A stretch of 11,537 nt of DNA from Selenomonadaceae bacterium (GTDB taxonomy: Bacteria > Bacillota > Negativicutes > Selenomonadales > Selenomonadaceae): NCBI GenBank assembly GCA_017484235.1, contig JAFUTM010000144.1, forward strand, positions 1 through 11,537. The letters are read 5' to 3'. A model generated the notes under the pieces. The model was not told where the DNA came from, searched no databases, and saw nothing but the letters and a program-made list of their open reading frames with translations. How positions within the stretch are numbered: the stretch's first letter is position 1; every line of letters starts with the position of its first letter. The position numbers were made by a program, and so were the translations under genes. Below are positions 1 through 6,167 of this stretch, one piece after another.

Positions 1-465
1 GGATAAGTCAGCAAGTTTACTGCGTATTTGAGAATCAGAATAAAGGTCGCGAATATCTGAAATATGAGGCGTTGGTCTGGATATTTGATTAGACTGAGAC
101 ACAGGTGCATTAGATTGAGTGTCGGATTGCTGAGGAACAGGTGGTGTAATGGTTTGATTTTCGTGTAATGTTGGAGCTTCATATATAGGTTGATTATTAT
201 CATCTGGTAGAGGATGCTGTTGTTCGTTGTAGTCGAAATCAAATGAAGTGTCAAATTCGTTGGATTGTATAAGGGTCTCATCGGCAAAACCAATATCGTC
301 TATTTCGTGGAGATAATGAAAAGCAATGAAGGCGGCGAAAGTGACAAAAGAAACGATACAAATATGAGACAATTTTTTGTCAGTGAAAAACATATAAGCA
401 GTGGCGGTTGCGCCGGCGGACATAATAATCAGCATAATCAGGAAATGGAAAAGTGTATTATCCAA
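1..465 (-). CDS. Two-helix membrane protein with a long Pro/Gln/Asn-rich linker, TTG start, 3' end beyond the left edge
   Basis: The reading frame is open for 155 codons from a TTG at 463-465 to the window edge, so the C-terminal part is missing. TTG is the only sensible start: an in-frame TGA lies three codons upstream, an AGGTGA ribosome site sits six bases before the TTG, and the next ATG falls inside the first membrane helix. Residues about 5-26 (LFHFLIMLIIMSAGATATAY) and 32-52 (HICIVSFVTFAAFIAFHYLH) are two hydrophobic segments separated by a short DKK turn. Residues about 55-75 are acidic, and about 76-132 are rich in Pro, Gln, Asn and Ser, probably a flexible tether. A more regular, charged stretch begins near ISDIRDLY. 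I recognise no family. It diverges from the integrase, a place where temperate phages often carry lysogeny or superinfection-exclusion genes, but it could equally be a host gene beside the attachment site. Confidence 0.7.
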   Translation of the reverse strand, partial: MDNTLFHFLIMLIIMSAGATATAYMFFTDKKLSHICIVSFVTFAAFIAFHYLHEIDDIGFADETLIQSNEFDTSFDFDYNEQQHPLPDDNNQPIYEAPTLHENQTITPPVPQQSDTQSNAPVSQSNQISRPTPHISDIRDLYSDSQIRSKLADLS

Positions 466-471
466 ATAGAA

Positions 472-477
472 TCACCT
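472..477 (-). promoter_or_regulatory. Ribosome binding site that fixes the TTG start of the left membrane protein
   Basis: On the minus strand AGGTGA ends six bases before the TTG at 463-465. It overlaps the in-frame TGA that closes the frame upstream, so translation of this frame cannot start earlier. Confidence 0.65.
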
Positions 478-486
478 CACAGAATA

Positions 487-515
487 ATTTTAACATAAAA
501 ATGTAAAAGAGTAAA
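487..515 (-). promoter_or_regulatory. Candidate sigma-70-type promoter for the left membrane protein gene
   Basis: On the minus strand TTTACT (510-515) and TAAAAT (487-492) are separated by exactly 17 bases. Transcription would begin near 480, giving a leader of about 15 bases with the ribosome site near its 5' end. An imperfect inverted repeat (488-508) overlaps the -10 box and could be an operator. The surroundings are very AT-rich, which makes chance matches common. Confidence 0.45.
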
Positions 516-673
516 AAAATATCGGTTAGATGTAATATAATGAAAATGAAGTATAAGTTCGTATAGAAACAGAAAAATCCGCGCATGAAAAAAGTAATAA
601 ATGGTGGTCAAAACTTGCCAGGCGTGGAAAAAATCGAAAGAAATAAAATAATAAATAAGGAACGGAAATGACA

Positions 674-679
674 TATAAT
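674..679 (+). promoter_or_regulatory. Candidate -10 box for the integrase gene
   Basis: A perfect TATAAT lies 26 bases before the integrase ATG. No good -35 hexamer is visible 16-18 bases upstream (the bases there are runs of A and T), so the promoter would be weak or activator-dependent. Two copies of TTGACG, at 681-686 and 691-696, follow it one helical turn apart. The rest of 516-673 holds no convincing gene. Confidence 0.35.
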
Positions 680-695
680 ATTGACGAAATTTGAC

Positions 696-700
696 GGAGG
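696..700 (+). promoter_or_regulatory. Ribosome binding site of the integrase
   Basis: GGAGG ends five bases before the ATG at 706. This favours that ATG over the in-frame TTG at 691, which would lie upstream of the ribosome site. Confidence 0.8.
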
Positions 701-705
701 TGGAT

Positions 706-1746
706 ATGGCAGTATACAAGGATGAAGAGCGGAAAACGTGGTACACGAAATATAAATACAGAGATAGCAACGGCAATATTCGGTATACGACGAAGCGCGG
801 ATTTAAGACGAAAAAAGAAGCGCAGGCATATGAATATGAATTTAAAGCAAGGTCGAAGGACAAGCTGGAAATGACAGTGCGATCACTGGCGGCGAAATAC
901 TTAGCAGATAAAAAGATACGAGTAAAGATCGGGACGTATAAAAACATGGAGTCGATAATAAAAAATTATGTGCTGCCGAAGATAGGGCGGTATACACTCA
1001 GCGAAGTCACGCCGGTAATGATGCGTGAATGGCAGAATCAATTGATAAGTGGTGGCAGTTTAAAGAGCGGGACGCTGCGGACAATCCATATAAATGTAAG
1101 CAGTATGTTCAATCACGCGGTAAAATATTACGGATTAAAGCAAAATCCATTACGAGTGACCGGCAGTATAGGGCAGCCTGAAAGCAGTGTCAATTTTTGG
1201 ACGATAGAAGAATTTGAACAGGCAATGGAATATGTAAAGAATGAGAAGCACAAATTATGCTTTAAGTTATTGTTTTACGGTGGTATGAGAGTAGGCGAAT
1301 TGCTTGCATTGAAGAAGGAAGATATAAATTACGATAAGAAACAGATACGAATCAATAAAAGTAAAATATACTTAACAGGTGAAATATCGATGCCGAAAAC
1401 AAGATATAGCATACGGACGATAGATATGCCGGACGAAATAATAAAAGAGTTAAAAACATATGCATCAGGAGTTGAAGGTGAAACGATATTTGCAACTGAT
1501 TCAAGTTCCTTGCTAAGTGTGTTAAAGCGTTGCGCGGTGAAAGCTGGAGTAAAAAAGATACGGATACACGATTTAAGACACAGCCACGCGAGCCTGTTAA
1601 TCAATTTAGGATTACCGATAACAACGATAAGTAAACGATTAGGACATAAATCACCGAAAATAACATTGGAGATATACAGCCATATGTACGAAGATAGCGG
1701 AAAAGAAGCGGCGGAAATGCTAAATAAAATAATCGAAAAAAAATAA
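706..1746 (+). CDS. int: Phage-type tyrosine recombinase (integrase)
   Basis: This 346-residue protein is a site-specific recombinase that would join the phage attP to a host attB, forming a 3'-phosphotyrosine link to DNA. Residues about 3-50 look like the AP2-like arm-binding domain (KTWYTKYKYRDSNGNIRY followed by a GFKTKKEAQAYE helix). Residues about 57-150 are the SAM-like core-binding domain, and about 160-346 the catalytic domain. The catalytic set is complete: Arg195 in GGMRVGELLAL, Lys231 in MPKTRYSIRT, His288 and Arg291 in HDLRHSHA, His314 in LGHKSPKIT, and the nucleophile Tyr324 in EIYSHMY, ten residues after His314. The length is normal for the family and nothing is broken, so it should be active. 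The ATG at 706 is chosen because GGAGG lies just before it. It is convergent with the tail operon, with only the terminator between them. Confidence 0.95.
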   Translation: MAVYKDEERKTWYTKYKYRDSNGNIRYTTKRGFKTKKEAQAYEYEFKARSKDKLEMTVRSLAAKYLADKKIRVKIGTYKNMESIIKNYVLPKIGRYTLSEVTPVMMREWQNQLISGGSLKSGTLRTIHINVSSMFNHAVKYYGLKQNPLRVTGSIGQPESSVNFWTIEEFEQAMEYVKNEKHKLCFKLLFYGGMRVGELLALKKEDINYDKKQIRINKSKIYLTGEISMPKTRYSIRTIDMPDEIIKELKTYASGVEGETIFATDSSSLLSVLKRCAVKAGVKKIRIHDLRHSHASLLINLGLPITTISKRLGHKSPKITLEIYSHMYEDSGKEAAEMLNKIIEKK

Positions 1747-1776
1747 AGCCTTGATAGTGATTGAACTACCAAGGCT
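1736..1776 (-). terminator. Rho-independent terminator at the end of the tail operon
   Basis: AGCCTTG (1747-1753) pairs with CAAGGCT (1770-1776). After one mismatch, TAGT (1755-1758) pairs with ACTA (1765-1768) around a six-base loop. On the minus strand the hairpin is followed by TTATTTTTTTT, a strong U-tract, so it should stop transcription arriving from the tail genes. On the plus strand only ATTAATTT follows, so it would be a weaker terminator for the integrase. It fills the gap between the two convergent stop codons, and its U-tract lies within the last codons of the integrase. Confidence 0.88.
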
Positions 1777-1777
1777 A

Positions 1778-3235
1778 TTAATTTGCAAGTGATTTACGGA
1801 CAGCTTTTTTATATAAATTGAGGTCTTTCAACTGACGTAATCGAAAGTTGGACGTAGTATCAACGATCGTGTTTTCGCCCGTATCTGCGTCTTTGAAAGA
1901 CAAAAAATTATCTTCGTCAATATGTGAATCGTTAATGGATTTGGTGGTGTAATGCATTTGAATCACGGCATCTTTTTTCGCCAAAAATATGTATTCTTCA
2001 TTATAGCTGCTGGCGGGTATCTGGACAATGTATTCATTATTATTGAGAGTGCAAATATTAATTTTCCAAAATAGAGTAACAGTCTCGATAGTTAAAATAT
2101 GTTCGTCATTAGGATTAAAAATCTTAATGATATAATATTCTACATCGACGTCCGCGAAGCCATAAGATGTGAATATATCTTTGAGTGTATTAGCTCTATT
2201 CGACCAACCATTTTGATTTTCAAAGGACTCAACAACACTACTTGGTAGATTTAGCAGAAAAGAAGGTATCTCAAAAGTGAAGTACCAGTCGTCGGGCATA
2301 GGAATTTTTAATGCATTTGATTTAATCTTAAATTCGGAACTAAACTGCACGTTATACAGTCCGTTAAAATCTTCTCCTTCGTCGAAATCTAAATAGTTAA
2401 AATCACGTTCTGTAGACGACTGAAAAATAACCTGTGAGCCCTTGTCGGTAATGATTACGTATTGACATTTAGCTGTATCATTTTCAATATAACCTTCCGT
2501 TTCGTTAATGTAATCACCGCCGTAGCTGTAGACATAAACATAAATGTAATAATGCCCTTCGCTGTCAATGAAACCGGCCATAACTCTAAAAAGTTTGTCT
2601 GCAACGTCTCCGGCGGCATTCGGCAAGCAGGCTTGAATTGATTCTGCATAATTACCAATGACTTCTTCATTGCGATAAATTTCGCCGCCCTTAATCTTTG
2701 CATTAGAGGTTGAATTTAGATAAGAAGTTGGCGGGTCGACATAACAATTTTTTAGCACAAAGACGTCGCCCGAACTGCCAACTTCGGCGTCAAGTATATA
2801 GTCTTGATCGTCTGTATCCTCATTGCCGGTATCCTGTTTTTTTTGTTTTATATAAACATCTTTGTTCAAAACATAGACTTTACTTTCATTGTTGACGATA
2901 CCTAAAACGTTTTTGAAATTGTCCGGTTGGAGTTTGCATTTTTTCAACATACGTTTTTTAACGTCAAAATAAAAATATTGATTTTTGGTGTAATATTTTT
3001 CCTGATTGTTATCATTTATATATTTAAATTTGTTAGACAAAATGGGTATACCTTGCAAAGTAGATACAGGGAATTTAGGTGGCTGCCCGCATTCAATGAA
3101 ATTACCATAAACACATTTGCCGTCCGTCCAGACTAAATCACCGGTTCGTACAGTTTTGTTACCAATACAAGTTACCCATTTGCCATTGACTTGAACTACC
3201 CTGCCGCAGGTTGCGGTCACTCTTCCTCTATACAT
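1778..3235 (-). CDS. Tail-tip protein with an N-terminal small beta-barrel-like domain, last gene of the tail operon
   Basis: This 485-residue protein is the last product of the late operon, where siphoviruses usually encode receptor-binding or fibre proteins. Residues about 1-55 form a compact beta-rich, Gly-rich module with several cysteines (GRVVQVNGKWVTCIGNKTVR, then TGDLVWTDGKCVYGNF), a pattern I associate from memory with tail-associated proteins of Negativicutes prophages. A charged linker rich in Asp, Lys and Gln follows at about 130-147. The rest is rich in Tyr, Asn, Asp and Phe with alternating hydrophobic residues, consistent with beta sheets, and has no motif I recognise. There is no signal peptide or membrane segment. 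The start is three bases after the previous stop and has only a weak ribosome site, so translational coupling to the 72-residue gene is likely. Host-receptor recognition is inferred from position, not shown by any motif. Confidence 0.6.
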   Translation of the reverse strand: MYRGRVTATCGRVVQVNGKWVTCIGNKTVRTGDLVWTDGKCVYGNFIECGQPPKFPVSTLQGIPILSNKFKYINDNNQEKYYTKNQYFYFDVKKRMLKKCKLQPDNFKNVLGIVNNESKVYVLNKDVYIKQKKQDTGNEDTDDQDYILDAEVGSSGDVFVLKNCYVDPPTSYLNSTSNAKIKGGEIYRNEEVIGNYAESIQACLPNAAGDVADKLFRVMAGFIDSEGHYYIYVYVYSYGGDYINETEGYIENDTAKCQYVIITDKGSQVIFQSSTERDFNYLDFDEGEDFNGLYNVQFSSEFKIKSNALKIPMPDDWYFTFEIPSFLLNLPSSVVESFENQNGWSNRANTLKDIFTSYGFADVDVEYYIIKIFNPNDEHILTIETVTLFWKINICTLNNNEYIVQIPASSYNEEYIFLAKKDAVIQMHYTTKSINDSHIDEDNFLSFKDADTGENTIVDTTSNFRLRQLKDLNLYKKAVRKSLAN

Positions 3236-3238
3236 AGA

Positions 3239-3457
3239 TTATTGACCAATAACAACGGCAGAACCGCCGATTGAACGCTGTGCCCAGACGCTTCTGTTGG
3301 TGTTACATTCAACGGAAACTCTTGCCGGAAAATAACCGGAGTTAGAATAAAAGATAGCACCGCGCACCTGCCCGCGTTTAGCACGCGCTTCTTTTTTAAT
3401 GCGTTCGTCGACCGCCTTTTTAATAGCTTCGCCTAAACCATACATACCCGAACTCAA
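3239..3457 (-). CDS. Small phage protein of unknown function between the hub and the tip protein
   Basis: This 72-residue protein starts with TTG directly after the TAA of the hub gene. A GAGGTGG ribosome site at the end of the hub gene supports the TTG; the in-frame ATG four codons later lacks a comparable site. Residues about 8-30 are a basic amphipathic helix (AIKKAVDERIKKEARAKRGQ). The second half is beta-rich (GAIFYSNSGYFPARVSVECN, ending SAVVIGQ) and could form a small barrel like the N-terminal module of the next gene. No family is recognised with confidence. Its position and packing suggest a minor tail-tip or assembly component. Confidence 0.6.
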   Translation of the reverse strand: MSSGMYGLGEAIKKAVDERIKKEARAKRGQVRGAIFYSNSGYFPARVSVECNTNRSVWAQRSIGGSAVVIGQ

Positions 3458-6166
3458 TTAAAACCACCTCACTAAATTTAAAGTTTGAGAAGTTAAACGC
3501 GGCGTGATTTCGACTTCATTAGAAACAAGAAAATATTCAACGCCGTCTAATTTAACGCGCTCCGTAAAGTCGACAATGTGATCAGCTTCTGGAATGCCAT
3601 TATTGACTTCGCCGTAAATAGTCACAGATACAGTCTCTTGAATTTTACGGTTAAGATTTTTCAATTCATCTTCAAGAACACGTGCAACAATTGGATCATC
3701 GGTTGGAAATGAAGAATCAACCTCCGGTATTGAAGCATAAGTGTAATTAGGATTTTTATCATCATCACCGTTGCCGCCATTTTCACCTGCATAGCCGCCC
3801 AAATTATTAGGGTCTTTGCCGTCTTCTGGTAAAGATTCGGGTTGTTTTGGCGGGTCATTTTCCGGCTGCGGTTCTTTATTCCAATCTTTTTGAATTTCTT
3901 CTGCAATATAAGGTGTTACCTGCTGAAAGGGCTTGCCCTGCGATAAGGAGCCGCCTTTAAATTCGCCATTTTCAAAAAACGTAGTAGCATACCAGCCGTT
4001 GCCGACAGGTGTGTGAAAAGTTTGACGAATAGTCTTTTCAGAATCAAGAATATACCAGCCGCCTTTTTGTTTTGAATTGTACCATTTTTCAACAGTGTCA
4101 ATTTCGCGTTCTTCAAAAATGTACTTAGCGTCGCCGATACCCTCATAGAAATTTTCTTTTACGGTGTTATGAATATCTTTGTAATTGCCGGTTTGAGTAG
4201 TGACAGAAGTGTTTTCAATGGTTAAATAATGTATCGTAGAATATATTGGATCGACAGCTTGATAAGGGATTTTCTTTTCAATCATCTTATCACCATCTAT
4301 CATTTGAACTGTTGATGTTTTTGTTTTAACTTTAGCACCTGATACTTTTCTGTACGAACTATAGCTGTACTTTGTATCAGAAACGGTGGTTGTTTCTTCT
4401 TTAATGTCCGAGTCAGTGGTGGTGATTCTTTTATAGTTGCGCTGCATTAAACCTTCAGAATATGAGATAGACATATTAATTGAACCGCCGTCAAATTCTT
4501 TTTCGTATTCAATATCACCGGTGAAAGGTGTAGGATCATCGTCGTCATCATCATCATCAGGGTCTTGTTCTGGGGCTTTGGGTTTTTCTTCTTCACCGCC
4601 GCTTTCACCGCCGCTTTCGCCACCACCACTATCATCGTCGCCATCATCAATCGCATCTTTTTTAGTCGACCATTTTATAATCTGCTGCTTCCACGTGGTA
4701 CGCATTAAAGACTGCTCAATTTCCGGTTCGGAATGAGCTATATCTGTAATATCGTAAACATCATCTTCAAGGCCGCGCTGTAAGACATAAAGAGTATCAT
4801 CACGAATGAAAACGTTAATTTGTCTATGAGGTAACTTAGACGACCAGCTATAAGCGGAAGTCAGAATATCAAGATAAGTGGTATAGTTGTCAATATAATT
4901 TTCTAACTGCGTGTTTTTAAAATCTTGAATTTTGATGTAAGTCTTTAAGCCCAGCGCATTTGCAATCATTTTAATGTAGTTGGCGGAAAATGCATAATTG
5001 GCAAGCAAATATTTTCTTGTTTCAAATTGGCTTAATCTCTGCCCATCAACTTCAATATAATTCATTATTAAGCGTCCGTCCTCTGTAGAACCGACGCACC
5101 ATTTACCGCTTTCGCTAACTCCGTCCCAAATCAACCGGGCAGATGGAACATTTTCCAGCAATACATTAATATCCTCATTGGTCAATGTTTGTGCAAGAGC
5201 ATATCGTTCAATATAAATAGAAGTGTACAATTGAGCGTCTTGATTATACATACCCTTGACGGAATAAATACCATTTCGTTTTTGTAAATTTTCAACCAAA
5301 AAATCAAATTTATAATTGAAAAGCTGGCCTTGCATAGCACAATTAATAAAAAGAGGTTCGGTCAACTCCATATCAAATTGATCAGACAAAGACATTTCAT
5401 TGAGTGAAAGATTGATAGAAGTTACACCGAACGCATTTAAAGTGCTGTATAAGCTCACAGGAGTCTCTGTAGCTAATTTTTTAGCGGCTTTAAGGGTATT
5501 TAGCCTTGTTGGAGTTTCAAGCCTGTATATGAGGCGTGCAGGCGTTCTGATAATGGTATCTGTCTTAGTAACTTCTGATTTAACGATTGTACGTTTCAAG
5601 TCAGCAGTGAAAAATGCGCGGGTCTGTCTGTTGGTATCAGCTGATATAATGGAGATGCCGCCGACTTCACGTAAAGTGTCGACGTCTATAGATTGAATAT
5701 TAGAAATGGCGCGCGCTGTATCCAAAAAAATTGTTTGCTTTAAGCGGCGTAAAGTATCTGACAAAACATCTTCATTCTTGACAACGATACGTGCAATATC
5801 AGAAAGTAGTTTATCAGGCGGCAATAGAGTTGCAGCATAACGCGGCATAAAAGTAATGTTGTAGGCTTGAACGCGTCTGCTGGTATCAACGGATATAGAT
5901 TGCACATTTGAAATTTTACGCAAGAGATCAGGGTTGATGTTGACGATATTTTTAATGTTACGCTTAAGGTCAACGGTTGTATCTTCAACATTCTTAATAT
6001 GGCGCGCCGTATCTGCTGCAGTCGATATGGTGTTGACAACTTGCCTTTTAGTATCAACAGTTACTTTATCTAATGAAATGATAGTGGCGAAATAAAGCGG
6101 CTTAAAAATCTCTTCACCATTTGGTATATATGTTATGGCAATCTTGTTCTTTAAAATAATGGACAT
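3458..6166 (-). CDS. Tail hub-like protein with an N-terminal D-T-x-R repeat array and a large internal insertion
   Basis: This 902-residue protein has several parts. Residues 36-206 carry about twelve copies of a D-[TL]-x-R motif, mostly 14 residues apart. Residues about 245-500 look like the gp27/gpD-type hub domain that forms the ring at the tail tip (ALGLKTYIKIQDFKNTQLEN, then INVFIRDDTLYVL). Residues 503-550 are an acidic Gly/Glu/Asp linker ending in eight Asp. Residues about 551-760 are a Thr/Tyr/Lys-rich beta region with a Gly/Trp motif (GGWYILDSE, GNGWYATTF). A second linker rich in Pro, Asn, Gly and Asp spans about 762-822. Residues 823-902 end in LDGVEYFLVSNEVEI and TLNLVRWF, resembling the last beta domain of hub proteins, which suggests the hub fold is split by the insertion. 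The ATG follows the previous stop by one base. No peptidase motif is evident. Hub identity is inferred from domain style and gene order. Confidence 0.68.
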   Translation of the reverse strand: MSIILKNKIAITYIPNGEEIFKPLYFATIISLDKVTVDTKRQVVNTISTAADTARHIKNVEDTTVDLKRNIKNIVNINPDLLRKISNVQSISVDTSRRVQAYNITFMPRYAATLLPPDKLLSDIARIVVKNEDVLSDTLRRLKQTIFLDTARAISNIQSIDVDTLREVGGISIISADTNRQTRAFFTADLKRTIVKSEVTKTDTIIRTPARLIYRLETPTRLNTLKAAKKLATETPVSLYSTLNAFGVTSINLSLNEMSLSDQFDMELTEPLFINCAMQGQLFNYKFDFLVENLQKRNGIYSVKGMYNQDAQLYTSIYIERYALAQTLTNEDINVLLENVPSARLIWDGVSESGKWCVGSTEDGRLIMNYIEVDGQRLSQFETRKYLLANYAFSANYIKMIANALGLKTYIKIQDFKNTQLENYIDNYTTYLDILTSAYSWSSKLPHRQINVFIRDDTLYVLQRGLEDDVYDITDIAHSEPEIEQSLMRTTWKQQIIKWSTKKDAIDDGDDDSGGGESGGESGGEEEKPKAPEQDPDDDDDDDDPTPFTGDIEYEKEFDGGSINMSISYSEGLMQRNYKRITTTDSDIKEETTTVSDTKYSYSSYRKVSGAKVKTKTSTVQMIDGDKMIEKKIPYQAVDPIYSTIHYLTIENTSVTTQTGNYKDIHNTVKENFYEGIGDAKYIFEEREIDTVEKWYNSKQKGGWYILDSEKTIRQTFHTPVGNGWYATTFFENGEFKGGSLSQGKPFQQVTPYIAEEIQKDWNKEPQPENDPPKQPESLPEDGKDPNNLGGYAGENGGNGDDDKNPNYTYASIPEVDSSFPTDDPIVARVLEDELKNLNRKIQETVSVTIYGEVNNGIPEADHIVDFTERVKLDGVEYFLVSNEVEITPRLTSQTLNLVRWF
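3464..3470 (-). promoter_or_regulatory. Ribosome binding site deciding the TTG start of the 72-residue gene
   Basis: GAGGTGG on the minus strand lies inside the last codons of the hub gene and ends six bases before the TTG at 3455-3457. It supports this start over the ATG at 3443-3445. Confidence 0.6.
4535..4625. repeat. Low-complexity codon repeats encoding the acidic linker of the hub protein
   Basis: A run of eight Asp codons (4535-4558) and two tandem 12-base units (4594-4605 and 4606-4617) encode the D-run and ESGG repeats of the linker. Such simple repeats can change length by replication slippage. Confidence 0.8.
5549..6061. repeat. Degenerate 42-base repeat array encoding D-T-x-R units
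   Basis: It covers residues 36-206 of the hub protein. The motif Asp falls at residues 38, 52, 66, 80, 94, 123, 137, 149, 163, 177, 189 and 203: eight of the eleven intervals are exactly 14 residues, two are 12, and one of 29 probably contains a decayed unit. A consensus unit is roughly I-x-V-D-T-x-R-x-I-x-N. The repeat is clear in protein but diverged in DNA. Confidence 0.85.
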
Positions 6167-6167
6167 A

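Noticed and set aside
265..498. Plus-strand open frame of 77 residues
   Set aside because: It lies opposite the left membrane protein gene, has no ribosome site and has an unnatural composition.
585..671. Plus-strand 28-codon ORF upstream of the integrase, a possible excisionase
   Set aside because: It has no ribosome site, is far too short for an excisionase, and shows no helix-turn-helix pattern.
691..705. TTG at 691 as the integrase start
   Set aside because: The GGAGG site lies downstream of it and is correctly spaced for the ATG at 706; residues before MAVYK are not needed for the arm-binding domain.
477..947. Minus-strand open frame of 156 residues, rich in Phe, Tyr and Ser
   Set aside because: It is the complement of AT-rich intergenic DNA and of the integrase 5' region; the integrase has a complete catalytic set and a good ribosome site.
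4437..4736. Ser/Pro-rich plus-strand frame of 99 residues
   Set aside because: Its composition is simply the complement of the Asp/Gly/Glu linker codons in the hub gene.
5549..6061. CRISPR-like array at the 42-base periodic region
   Set aside because: The period exists at the protein level within an intact gene, the DNA units are diverged, and there are no spacers.
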